From Thermoanaerobaculales bacterium (GTDB lineage: Bacteria; Acidobacteriota; Thermoanaerobaculia; Thermoanaerobaculales; Sulfomarinibacteraceae), in NCBI GenBank assembly GCA_029938595.1, contig JAOZUP010000272.1, positions 1 to 5,945 of the forward strand: a DNA stretch of 5,945 nucleotides, in the 5' to 3' direction. Under the pieces are notes generated by a model, which made no database searches, was not told where the DNA came from, and saw only the letters and a list, made by a program, of their open reading frames with translations. A program made the position numbers and the translations under genes. This document shows positions 1 through 5,047 of the stretch, in pieces; position 1 is the first letter of the stretch, and every line of letters begins with the position of its first letter.

Positions 1-18
1 CGTTGGGTGCGGTGCATC

Positions 19-34
19 GCCGGCTGCAGCCGGC
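19..34. repeat. Perfect 16-bp GC palindrome
   Basis: GCCGGCTGCAGCCGGC reads identically on both strands. It could be the stem of a terminator for a gene lying to the left of the window, but no T-run follows it on either strand. It could also be a protein-binding dyad or another of the GC hairpins scattered through this window. Its function is not determinable from this sequence. Confidence 0.45.
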
Positions 35-53
35 AGCTGGTGAGATAAGCGGG

Positions 54-60
54 CTAAGAT
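54..60 (+). promoter_or_regulatory. Possible -10 element upstream of the YceI gene
   Basis: CTAAGAT contains TAAGAT, which fits the relaxed -10 pattern TANNNT. The identical heptamer sits immediately upstream of the glutathione reductase start (1003-1009). No recognisable -35 box lies 16-18 bp upstream. If used, transcription would start near 67 and give a leader of about 88 nt before the YceI start codon. The shared heptamer is the main support; a match this short can occur by chance. Confidence 0.3.
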
Positions 61-144
61 GCCGCAATGGCAGATGATGTGGAATTGTCGTCGTCGGCGC
101 GATGTTCAACAGGGTGTCTACACGACACCATATTGACCTCAATT

Positions 145-148
145 GGAG
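145..148 (+). promoter_or_regulatory. Ribosome binding site deciding the YceI start
   Basis: GGAG lies 6 nt before the ATG at 155. In-frame alternatives are TTG at 143, which the GGAG overlaps, and ATG at 149, which directly abuts it. Only the ATG at 155 has a workable Shine-Dalgarno distance. Confidence 0.65.
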
Positions 149-154
149 ATGAAA

Positions 155-739
155 ATGCGAAGAACAGCCTTGATCACAGCTCTCGTCCTCGTGCTCGGCT
201 TCGGTGCGGCCGCGGCCCAGGACGTCTACACCATCGACCCTAACCACTCGAGCGTGGCATTCAAGATCCGTCACCTGGTCTCGAAGGTCGGAGGGGGGTT
301 CACCGATTTCGGGGGAACTATCACCGCCGATTTCGGCAACCTCGATGTTTCCGGGGTGCAATTCTCGATCCGGACAGCCAGCATTGACACCAGGAACGAA
401 GATCGCGACGGCCACCTCCGCTCATCGGATTTCTTCGATGTCGAGAAGTTCCCAGAGATTACCTTCACGAGCACCAAGATCACCAAGGTCGACAAGGACT
501 CCTTCGCGGTCGCCGGAACCCTGACGATGCACGGGGTGAGCAAACCGACCACATTCACCGTCGATTATCTCGGTGAAATGAACGCGATGGGCGGCACCCG
601 TGCCGGCTACGAGCTCTCCACCACCCTCGACCGCAAGGACTGGGACATTTCGTGGAACAAGGCGCTCGACAGCGGAGGGCTGATCCTCGGCGACGACGTC
701 GAGATAAGTATCAACCTCGAGGTCATCAAGCAGAAGTAA
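155..739 (+). CDS. yceI: YceI family periplasmic lipocalin-like protein
   Basis: This is a secreted 194-residue protein of the YceI family, whose members form a lipocalin-like beta-barrel that binds polyisoprenoid or other amphipathic lipids in the periplasm and is often stress- or base-induced. A signal peptide is clear: Arg2-Arg3, a hydrophobic stretch at about 5-17, then an Ala-rich region with likely cleavage after Ala21 (AAAA|QD). Family hallmarks follow in order: YTIDPNHSSVAFKIRHL (25-41), the central TRNEDRDGHLRSSDFFDVE block (79-97), LTMHGVSKPTTF (123-134), LDRKDWDISWN (158-168) and the terminal GDDVEISINLE (179-189). The length is normal for the family. The ATG at 155 is chosen because of the GGAG at 145-148. 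The gene stands alone, with repeats beginning one base after its stop. The ligand cannot be predicted from this sequence. Confidence 0.93.
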   Translation: MRRTALITALVLVLGFGAAAAQDVYTIDPNHSSVAFKIRHLVSKVGGGFTDFGGTITADFGNLDVSGVQFSIRTASIDTRNEDRDGHLRSSDFFDVEKFPEITFTSTKITKVDKDSFAVAGTLTMHGVSKPTTFTVDYLGEMNAMGGTRAGYELSTTLDRKDWDISWNKALDSGGLILGDDVEISINLEVIKQK

Positions 740-740
740 G

Positions 741-825
741 AATTAGGAATTAGGAATTAGGAATTTCGGACTTGTCACGGCGTAGCGCACTGCGCGAAGC
801 CGGATTTCGAATTTCGGATTTTCGG
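741..825. repeat. Heptamer arrays bracketing a GC-rich dyad
   Basis: Three tandem copies of AATTAGG run from 741 to 761, starting one base after the preceding stop codon. A GC-rich dyad follows at 779-801: GGC (779-781) and GCGC (785-788) pair with GCGC (792-795) and GCC (799-801). The segment ends with a second heptamer-like array, ATTTCGA (804-810), ATTTCGG (811-817) and ATTTTCGG (818-825). The same AATTAGG array recurs after the glutathione reductase gene, also directly behind the stop codon. Short tandem heptamers of this kind are known as STRR-type repeats in cyanobacteria and appear in other phyla. No coding potential is evident. Confidence 0.7.
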
Positions 826-855
826 AAGCGCCTCAGAAAACGGTCCGCATTCACC

Positions 856-942
856 GGAGGTGCCACTTTTGACATTGTTTGCTCCCCGGTTCTCCGAGTC
901 GGTAAGACCAATCGGGCAAACAATGTCAAGGGTGGCTCCTCT
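856..942 (+). repeat. Long imperfect inverted repeat able to form a 29-bp hairpin
   Basis: The arms 856-884 and 914-942 pair over 29 positions with a 29-nt loop. The only true mismatch is 861/937. Four other imperfect positions (856/942, 867/931, 868/930, 883/915) are all G-T on the plus strand, so a plus-strand RNA would pair almost continuously through G-U wobbles. The core on both arms is TTGACATTGTTTGC. The loop contains a smaller dyad, CCGA-G-TCGG (894-902). No T-run follows the right arm, so a standard intrinsic terminator is unlikely. It could be a MITE-like relic or a structured RNA; the sequence alone does not decide. Confidence 0.7.
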
Positions 943-1002
943 CGAGCAAGCGCGTTGTGGGACGGCCATCTTGAAGCTGGCGCCACCTCCCCCAGAACCG
1001 TA

Positions 1003-1009
1003 CTAAGAT
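1003..1009 (+). promoter_or_regulatory. Putative -10 element for a leaderless glutathione reductase transcript
   Basis: TAAGAT (1004-1009) ends 7 nt before the ATG at 1017, the distance at which transcription would begin on or beside the start codon. No Shine-Dalgarno sequence exists between it and the ATG, which fits leaderless initiation. No good -35 box is visible. The same CTAAGAT heptamer occurs at 54-60. Confidence 0.4.
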
Positions 1010-1016
1010 ACTCGCC

Positions 1017-2369
1017 ATGACAACCTACGACTTTGACCTCTTCGTCATTGGTGCAGGTTCGGGTGGCGTTCGGGCGAGCCGGATGGCCGCCGGTTTCGGG
1101 GCCCGGGTTGCGGTTGCCGAGTCCTCGCGACTCGGGGGCACGTGCGTCAACCTCGGGTGCGTGCCCAAGAAGCTCATGGTCTACGCCTCGACATTCTCGG
1201 CGGTATCCGAAGATGCGCGAGGTTTCGGGTGGACCGTGCCGCAGCCAACCTTCGACTGGACGACCCTTATCGCCAATAAGGACCGGGAGATCGCCCGCCT
1301 CAACGGCATCTACCTCGAGCTGCTCGAGGGCGCGGGCGTTCGAGTCATGGAGGGCCACGCCCGTCTCGGCGACCGCCACACCGTCGAGGTGGACGGAACG
1401 GTTGTCACGGCTGACCGGATTCTCATCGCGACAGGAGGCCGCCCCTTCAAGTCGGAGATCCCAGGAAACGAGCTCAGCATCACGTCCGACGAGATATTTC
1501 ATCTCGACCGCCAGCCAAAGCGCATAGTGATCGCCGGCGGCGGCTACATCGCGGTCGAGTTCGCGGGCATCCTGAATGGGATGGGATCCGAGGTCACCCT
1601 GGTCTACCGGGGCCCGTTATTCCTCCGCGGCTTCGACGACGACGTGCGCTCCACTCTGGCAGACGAGATGCGCAAGCGAGGCATCGATCTTCGCTTCGAG
1701 ACCCTGATCGACCGCATCGAGCGCACCGAGAACGGGCTCGTCGCCACCACCAACCACGGCGATGTGATCGAGACCGACCAGATTCTGAGCGCCATGGGCC
1801 GCCTGCCGAACACCGCCGGTCTCGGGCTCGAGGAGATCGGCGTAGAGCTCAGCGACCGCGGCGCCGTCGTGGTCAATGAACAACTGGAATCCAGCGTGCC
1901 CGGCGTCTACGCTCTCGGCGATTGCATCGACCGCATCGCCCTCACCCCCGTCGCCCTGGCCGAAGGCAAGGCGCTGGCCGAGACCCTCTTCAACGACAAT
2001 CCGACCGTGGTTGACTACACCGACGTCCCATCGGCGGTCTTCAGCCAACCCCCCATCAGCACCGTCGGTCTGACCGAGGCCCAGGCCCGCGAACAGGGGT
2101 TTGATGTCATCGTCTACCGATCAACCTTCAGACCCATGGTCCACACCCTCTCCGGCCGGGACGAGCGCACGATGATGAAGCTGGTGGTGGACAAACCATC
2201 GGATCGCGTGCTTGGCGTTCACATGGTCGGGGCCGACGCCGGCGAGATCATCCAGGGCATAGCCATCGCGCTCAAGGCCGGCGCCACCAAGGCCACCTTC
2301 GATTCAACGATCGGCATTCATCCGACGGCGGCCGAAGAGTTCGTTACGATGCGGACTCCGGTCGAATGA
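1017..2369 (+). CDS. gor: Glutathione-disulfide reductase (NADPH)
   Basis: This 450-residue cytosolic flavoenzyme reduces oxidised glutathione to GSH using NADPH. The order is typical of the pyridine nucleotide-disulfide oxidoreductase class. An FAD-binding GAGSGG (12-17) is followed by Glu35 at the end of the second beta-strand. The redox-active pair Cys43/Cys48 lies in GGTCVNLGCVPKK, followed by ATGG (138-141). The NADPH-binding motif GGGYIAVEFA (174-183) is followed by Arg198 and Arg204, the positions expected to hold the 2'-phosphate and favour NADPH. ALGD (299-302) is the second FAD contact. The dimerisation domain contains FRPMVHTLSGRDERTMMKLV (371-390), characteristic of glutathione reductase rather than lipoamide or mercuric reductase. 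It ends with HPTAAEEFVTM, carrying His435 and Glu440 as the catalytic dyad. No Shine-Dalgarno precedes the ATG. Trypanothione or mycothiol reductase is less likely. Confidence 0.93.
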   Translation: MTTYDFDLFVIGAGSGGVRASRMAAGFGARVAVAESSRLGGTCVNLGCVPKKLMVYASTFSAVSEDARGFGWTVPQPTFDWTTLIANKDREIARLNGIYLELLEGAGVRVMEGHARLGDRHTVEVDGTVVTADRILIATGGRPFKSEIPGNELSITSDEIFHLDRQPKRIVIAGGGYIAVEFAGILNGMGSEVTLVYRGPLFLRGFDDDVRSTLADEMRKRGIDLRFETLIDRIERTENGLVATTNHGDVIETDQILSAMGRLPNTAGLGLEEIGVELSDRGAVVVNEQLESSVPGVYALGDCIDRIALTPVALAEGKALAETLFNDNPTVVDYTDVPSAVFSQPPISTVGLTEAQAREQGFDVIVYRSTFRPMVHTLSGRDERTMMKLVVDKPSDRVLGVHMVGADAGEIIQGIAIALKAGATKATFDSTIGIHPTAAEEFVTMRTPVE

Positions 2370-2465
2370 ATTAGGAGTTAGGAATTAGGAATTAGGAATG
2401 CCGCTCACCCGCCCGCGGGAGATAGGTGGCGGCGGGAAGTCCTGATTCCTCATTTCCCACTCACT
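2369..2465. repeat. Second heptamer array with GC hairpin between convergent genes
   Basis: Four tandem heptamers (AATTAGG, AGTTAGG, AATTAGG, AATTAGG) run from 2369 to 2396, the first sharing its A with the last base of the TGA stop. A hairpin follows: CCGCTCACC (2401-2409) against GGTGGCGG (2425-2432) with one bulged base, enclosing the palindrome CCCGCGGG (2412-2419). An AT-richer stretch, CCTGATTCCTCATTTCCCAC (2441-2460), then overlaps the end of the minus-strand gene. The plan matches the 741-825 block: short repeats, GC dyad, short repeats. The hairpin might serve as a bidirectional terminator for the convergent genes, but it lacks a T-run. Confidence 0.6.
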
Positions 2466-3022
2466 ATTAGGGCCGCGGCGAGCGCGGCGGGGGTGTTGCA
2501 GTTCGCGATGACGCCTGGGTCGTCTACCGGAACGGAGAGGGCTTTGACCGCGTGCAGCACCTCCCGTAGGGTCGGCCCCGCAACATCGCCCCTCGCAACC
2601 GATTCGGCCACCGTCCGCGCCAGACATATCGGGTGGCCGTGCTTGCTGTTGAACGACGGGATCGCGGCGGGTCCAGCGACAACGGTCAGCTCTGTTATCG
2701 TCTCCGGCCGAACTAACGGGTGATCCACCGGAAGCACGGCAACGACTCGCCAGGAGGGGTTTTCTACGAGACGAGCGAGACCCATCCGCAGGGACCCGAA
2801 CATGTCCATCCCCGGTTCCGGCAGGGCAATCACCTCGAGTCCGTCAATCCGAGGGTCCTCGGTCGCTGGTGGCAGAGTGGCCACAATAGGTGACGCCCCG
2901 GCCTCGCGAAGAACCATCTCGCATGCGTCGAGAAAGCTCCCCCCGTTGGGCAACAGCGCCCAAGCCTTCGGCCCTCCCCACCGCGAACCTTCTCCTCCAG
3001 CCAGAATCAACCCGGCAAGCAC
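2450..3022 (-). CDS. MobA/MocA-like molybdenum cofactor nucleotidyltransferase
   Basis: This 190-residue protein has the NTP-transferase fold of the MobA/MocA family, cytosolic enzymes that attach CMP or GMP to molybdopterin. The nucleotide-binding signature LILAGGEGSRWGGPKA (5-20) includes the conserved Lys19. MFGSLRMGLARL (74-85) matches the family's SLxxGL region. VLPVDHPLVRPETI (96-109) holds the metal-binding Asp100. HGHPICL (128-134) and NCNTPAAL (174-181) follow; the last corresponds to the usual DxDTPEDL region with Asp replaced by Asn. Proximity to a Mo hydroxylase favours a MocA-type (cytidylyl) role, which is inference. The start is the GTG at 3022, because the signature begins five residues in. 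The longer reading from a TTG at 3064 would begin inside a terminal repeat. No convincing ribosome binding site is visible. Confidence 0.8.
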   Translation of the reverse strand: MLAGLILAGGEGSRWGGPKAWALLPNGGSFLDACEMVLREAGASPIVATLPPATEDPRIDGLEVIALPEPGMDMFGSLRMGLARLVENPSWRVVAVLPVDHPLVRPETITELTVVAGPAAIPSFNSKHGHPICLARTVAESVARGDVAGPTLREVLHAVKALSVPVDDPGVIANCNTPAALAAALIVSGK

Positions 3023-3057
3023 GATCCAGCCCCATTCAACAGGTGGCCCCGAAAGAC

Positions 3058-3334
3058 AACGCAAAGGCGCAAAGACGCAAAGGCGCGAAGTAAATCACTC
3101 AACTTAGGCTTCTCCTTCTTCAAGACCATTGACGACTCGACGGACGCCTTGGCTGACTCGTCGTTTTCCAAAGTTGATGACCATAGCAAGTTTAAGATCC
3201 AGAAGACCCGGACCGCCCAATTCGCGATGCACCTCGATCGCCGCATCGATAATCACCCTGCTGATCTCGTTTTCGGTCATATCTTCGCCGTTTCTCAATG
3301 CAATATACCCTTTGCGCCTTTGCGCCTTTGCGTT
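3058..3334. mobile_element. 277-bp unit bounded by 26-bp inverted repeats
   Basis: The ends 3058-3083 and 3309-3334 are inverted copies of a 26-bp sequence agreeing at 25 positions. It opens AACGCAAAGGCGCAAAG, then has one G/A difference, then CGCAAAGG. Each end is itself built from repeated CGCAAAG-type units. The interior is less GC-rich than its surroundings and encodes only a GxxExxY remnant. From memory, GxxExxY genes are often framed by CGCAAAGGCGCAAAGACGC-type repeats in environmental bacteria. No transposase is present and no target-site duplication is obvious, so mobility is inferred. The unit separates two minus-strand genes that would otherwise be about 36 bp apart. Confidence 0.6.
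3104..3280 (-). pseudogene. Internally deleted GxxExxY family protein
   Basis: The 58-residue reading frame begins MTENEISRVIIDAAIEVHRE, the standard start of GxxExxY proteins, and continues to GGPGLL (22-27). In the family the next residues form the GLLESVYE block, giving the name, and a nuclease-like core of roughly 65 residues. Here the frame jumps straight to DLKLAMVINFGKRRV (28-42) and QGVRRVVNGL (44-53), which resemble the family's C-terminal end. Full-length members are about 120-130 residues. The core has therefore been lost by an in-frame internal deletion, leaving both ends. The function of intact members is uncertain; some resemble PD-(D/E)XK nucleases. Two readings are possible: a decayed gene, which is more likely, or a real micro-protein. 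It lies inside the repeat-bounded unit 3058-3334. Confidence 0.7.
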
Positions 3335-4106
3335 AATTTCTCGTCTCCCTCCACAAACACACCCTCCGGACACCTTTTATCTGCCTCGTGACGGCGCCCT
3401 GCTCTACGGCTCGCAGCACACCTGCCGGGTCGTCGATCACCGTGCCGCAGAGCACGTCGAATCCGAAGGGGTGCAGTGCCGGCGTCAGCGGCGTGCTCGG
3501 ACCGAGGAGCATGACAAAGGCGTCGTCGCGAACGCCGGCCAGGACGCCGGAGAGCGTCCGGTTGAGGAGGGTGGTGGCAGTCACCGCCACGACATCGGCG
3601 TTGGGAATGAGCTGGTCAATCGCCTCGTCGCCGAGGTCGCCGTCGCGACGCCCGAGCCCGCGCTCGAAGACCAACAACTCGCCGCAACTCTCGCGCAGCT
3701 CGTCCGCGAACGGAAAATGTCCGATCATCGCGACCCGTTTGCCGGCGCCGCGCGCGCGGAGGATGGAGACTGCCTTTTCCTCCGTGAGCTCTTTGACGGT
3801 CGAAACGAGCAAGGCGTTCGCCGCGGCCAAGCCAATGGAGGTCTCCGGCACCGACTCCGACCGCATCAGCGCTGCGAGCTCCAGCGGCGAGCGTTCGTGG
3901 AGCCTCCCGGCGTCGGCGATCGGCTGTGTGCCGTGGAGATGCGATTCGGATCGGAGATTCGAAGCCATACCCGCACCGATGCTGGTGCGGACCACGGTCC
4001 AGAAGGGCCCGATCCGAATATCGAGAAGATCAGCTCGCGGAGCCTCCGACGCCGCATCCAGGATCACATCGATGAACACGTCAGCAGATTCGGGTGGTTG
4101 CTTCAT
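3333..4106 (-). CDS. DUF4213/DUF364 Rossmann-like protein, putative metal handling
   Basis: This 257-residue protein appears cytosolic, with no signal peptide or membrane segment. The N-terminal part matches DUF4213, with RIGPFWTVVRTSIGAGMA (31-48) and SIGLAAANALL (90-100). The C-terminal part matches DUF364, with VAMIGHFPF (125-133), LLVFERGLGRRDGDL (144-158), VVAVTATTLLNRTL (172-185) and LLGPSTPLTPAL (200-211). The family has been proposed, from structure, to chelate heavy metals, but no reaction is established. A place beside a MocA-like gene and a Mo hydroxylase suggests a role in metal or cofactor supply, which is inference. The ATG has no ribosome binding site but lies 6 nt after a TAGAGT box. 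The last two bases of the TAA stop belong to the terminal repeat of the neighbouring unit, so the tail RETRN may have been altered by its insertion. Confidence 0.85.
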   Translation of the reverse strand: MKQPPESADVFIDVILDAASEAPRADLLDIRIGPFWTVVRTSIGAGMASNLRSESHLHGTQPIADAGRLHERSPLELAALMRSESVPETSIGLAAANALLVSTVKELTEEKAVSILRARGAGKRVAMIGHFPFADELRESCGELLVFERGLGRRDGDLGDEAIDQLIPNADVVAVTATTLLNRTLSGVLAGVRDDAFVMLLGPSTPLTPALHPFGFDVLCGTVIDDPAGVLRAVEQGAVTRQIKGVRRVCLWRETRN

Positions 4107-4112
4107 GCCCGT

Positions 4113-4118
4113 ACTCTA
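4113..4118 (-). promoter_or_regulatory. Putative -10 box for leaderless DUF364 transcript
   Basis: Read on the minus strand, TAGAGT is followed by six bases (acgggc) and then the ATG. This matches the TANNNT-to-start spacing seen before the glutathione reductase gene. No Shine-Dalgarno sequence intervenes, and no -35 box is recognisable about 17 bp upstream. Confidence 0.4.
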
Positions 4119-4164
4119 GCCCGCTCTCCCAAGAAACTCCCGATTTTCTTTGTGATGAGTGTGG

Positions 4165-4252
4165 GTAGCCGCGAAGCGGCGGAATATTCGTAGCCTGGGG
4201 CGTGAGCCCCAGGAATCGGTGCAAGAAAGAACCAGTTAGCCGCGAAGCGGCG
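4165..4252 (+). repeat. Cluster of three REP-like hairpins with GTAG heads
   Basis: Unit 1 is GTAG (4165-4168) leading into the hairpin GCCGC-GAA-GCGGC (4168-4180). Unit 2 is GTAG (4190-4193) followed by an 8-bp stem, CCTGGGGC (4194-4201) and GCCCCAGG (4206-4213), with loop GTGA. Unit 3 repeats unit 1 as TTAGCCGCGAAGCGGCG (4236-4252), its head changed to TTAG. Units 1 and 3 share 15 identical bases. A GTAG tetranucleotide before a GC hairpin is the hallmark of REP sequences mobilised by RAYT (REP-associated IS200-like) transposases. No transposase is present here. The cluster fills the left part of the 314-bp gap between the divergent genes. Confidence 0.7.
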
Positions 4253-4282
4253 ACAGACAATGGGAAGACTTGGCTATCAAGT

Positions 4283-4319
4283 GGCCCGGTCGCGACTTGT
4301 CGCGGATTGGTGTCCGGCC
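4283..4319. repeat. Nested dyad upstream of the Mo-hydroxylase promoter
   Basis: The inner dyad CGCGAC-TT-GTCGCG (4291-4304) is a perfect 6-bp inverted repeat. It is nested in an outer pair, GGCC(c)GG (4283-4289) against CCGGCC (4314-4319). It ends about 24 bp before the -10 box at 4343. It could be a regulator-binding site for the operon or a fourth hairpin of the REP-like cluster to its left. The sequence alone does not separate these. Confidence 0.45.
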
Positions 4320-4342
4320 CAAACAAGGTCCCTCAAACTGCG

Positions 4343-4348
4343 TATAAT
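4343..4348 (+). promoter_or_regulatory. Consensus -10 box for the Mo-hydroxylase operon
   Basis: TATAAT matches the consensus perfectly and stands out in GC-rich DNA. The -35 region is poor: bases 17 bp upstream do not resemble TTGACA, so an activator may be needed. A start near 4355 would give an AT-rich leader of about 66 nt ending in the ribosome binding site. Confidence 0.5.
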
Positions 4349-4409
4349 CCATATGTGCATACTCTACAGCAATTTAGACTCAATCTGAATTAACTATGAT
4401 CGACGGGTT

Positions 4410-4416
4410 AGGAGGG
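4410..4416 (+). promoter_or_regulatory. Strong Shine-Dalgarno for the iron-sulfur subunit
   Basis: AGGAGGG lies 4 nt before the ATG at 4421. It is by far the best ribosome binding site in the window, in contrast to the two genes that appear leaderless. Confidence 0.75.
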
Positions 4417-4420
4417 AACA

Positions 4421-5047
4421 ATGCCCAGAAAAATAGATCCCAAAAAGGAACCGGACAAGGGCGTCACGAGGCGTGGTTTTCTCGGCTCGGTGGGTGCCGG
4501 TGCGGTAGCGGCCGCGACCGGTGTCGCCCACCGCGCCGAGGCGGTGCCTGAAATCACCGAACCCGACGAGATGGTGCAGGTGGCACTGAGGATCAACGGC
4601 CGGACCCACCGTTTATTGGTAGAGCCTCGCTGGACCCTTCTCTTCGTGCTTCGCGAGCGCCTCGCCCTTACCGGCACCAAGGTCGGATGTGAGCGCGGCG
4701 AGTGCGGGTCGTGCACGGTGCTGATCGACGGCCGGACCCGCTACGCCTGCATGACCCTCGCGGTGGAGGCCGAGGGGACCGAGATCACGACCGTGGAAGG
4801 CCTGCTCGACGGCGAGGAGCTGGGCGAGGTTCAGCAGGCATTCGTCATGGAGGACGCTTTCCAATGCGGTTACTGCACTTCGGGCCAAGTCGTGGCCGCT
4901 GAGGGCCTGCTCCGTGCCAACCCCTCCCCCACTCTCAACGACATCCGCCACGGCATGAGCGGCAATCTCTGCCGCTGCGCCGCCTACGTCCACATCTTCA
5001 AGGCGGTCGACCACGCCGCCGAGCTGAAAAAGGGAGGTCGGCAATGA
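4421..5047 (+). CDS. Tat-exported 2Fe-2S small subunit of a molybdenum hydroxylase
   Basis: This 208-residue electron-transfer subunit of the xanthine dehydrogenase/aldehyde oxidase family passes electrons from the Mo centre to an external acceptor. A twin-arginine signal opens it: TRRGFLG (16-22) followed by an Ala/Gly-rich hydrophobic stretch (about 23-36) and an AEA site near 39-41, implying export folded with its cofactors. The plant-ferredoxin-like cluster is bound by Cys90, Cys95, Cys98 (CERGECGSC) and Cys110. The helical-domain cluster is bound by Cys149, Cys152 (CGYC), Cys184 and Cys186 (CRC). All eight ligands are present. The mature part has the usual length of about 160 residues. 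Its stop overlaps the next start as ATGA, a sign of translational coupling. The substrate cannot be told from this subunit. Confidence 0.93.
   Translation: MPRKIDPKKEPDKGVTRRGFLGSVGAGAVAAATGVAHRAEAVPEITEPDEMVQVALRINGRTHRLLVEPRWTLLFVLRERLALTGTKVGCERGECGSCTVLIDGRTRYACMTLAVEAEGTEITTVEGLLDGEELGEVQQAFVMEDAFQCGYCTSGQVVAAEGLLRANPSPTLNDIRHGMSGNLCRCAAYVHIFKAVDHAAELKKGGRQ
5031..5037 (+). promoter_or_regulatory. Ribosome binding site of the large subunit
   Basis: AGGGAGG lies inside the end of the small-subunit gene, 6 nt before the ATG at 5044. It supports that start and the ATGA overlap. Confidence 0.7.

Noticed and set aside
1..48. Possible C-terminal end of a gene to the left (frame ending TAA at 46-48)
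   Set aside because: Only 15 codons are visible, all three plus frames end nearby, and no protein family can be recognised.
67..246. Small open frame starting 6 nt after the TAAGAT box
   Set aside because: It overlaps the YceI gene out of frame and has an unremarkable composition. The box more likely serves the YceI transcript.
750..1502. 250-codon minus-strand open frame across the gap and the start of the glutathione reductase gene
   Set aside because: It lies opposite the coding strand of a well-supported gene and its first third translates repeat DNA (heptamers and the long hairpin). It shows no recognisable domain.
2401..2432. Intrinsic terminator between the convergent genes
   Set aside because: A hairpin exists but no T-run follows on either strand, so it is described as part of the repeat block instead.
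3058..3090. CRISPR-like reading of the CGCAAAGG repeats
   Set aside because: The short units abut without spacers and recur only as the two inverted ends. There is no repeat-spacer periodicity and no cas gene.
3129..4193. 354-codon plus-strand open frame opposite the DUF364 gene
   Set aside because: It is low-complexity, rich in Arg, His and Glu, with no domain. The minus strand carries clear DUF4213/DUF364 motifs over the same DNA.
4081..4326. 81-codon minus-strand open frame through the divergent intergenic region
   Set aside because: Its peptide is a translation of the GTAG-headed hairpins and overlaps the start of the DUF364 gene. Such frames are typical repeat artefacts.
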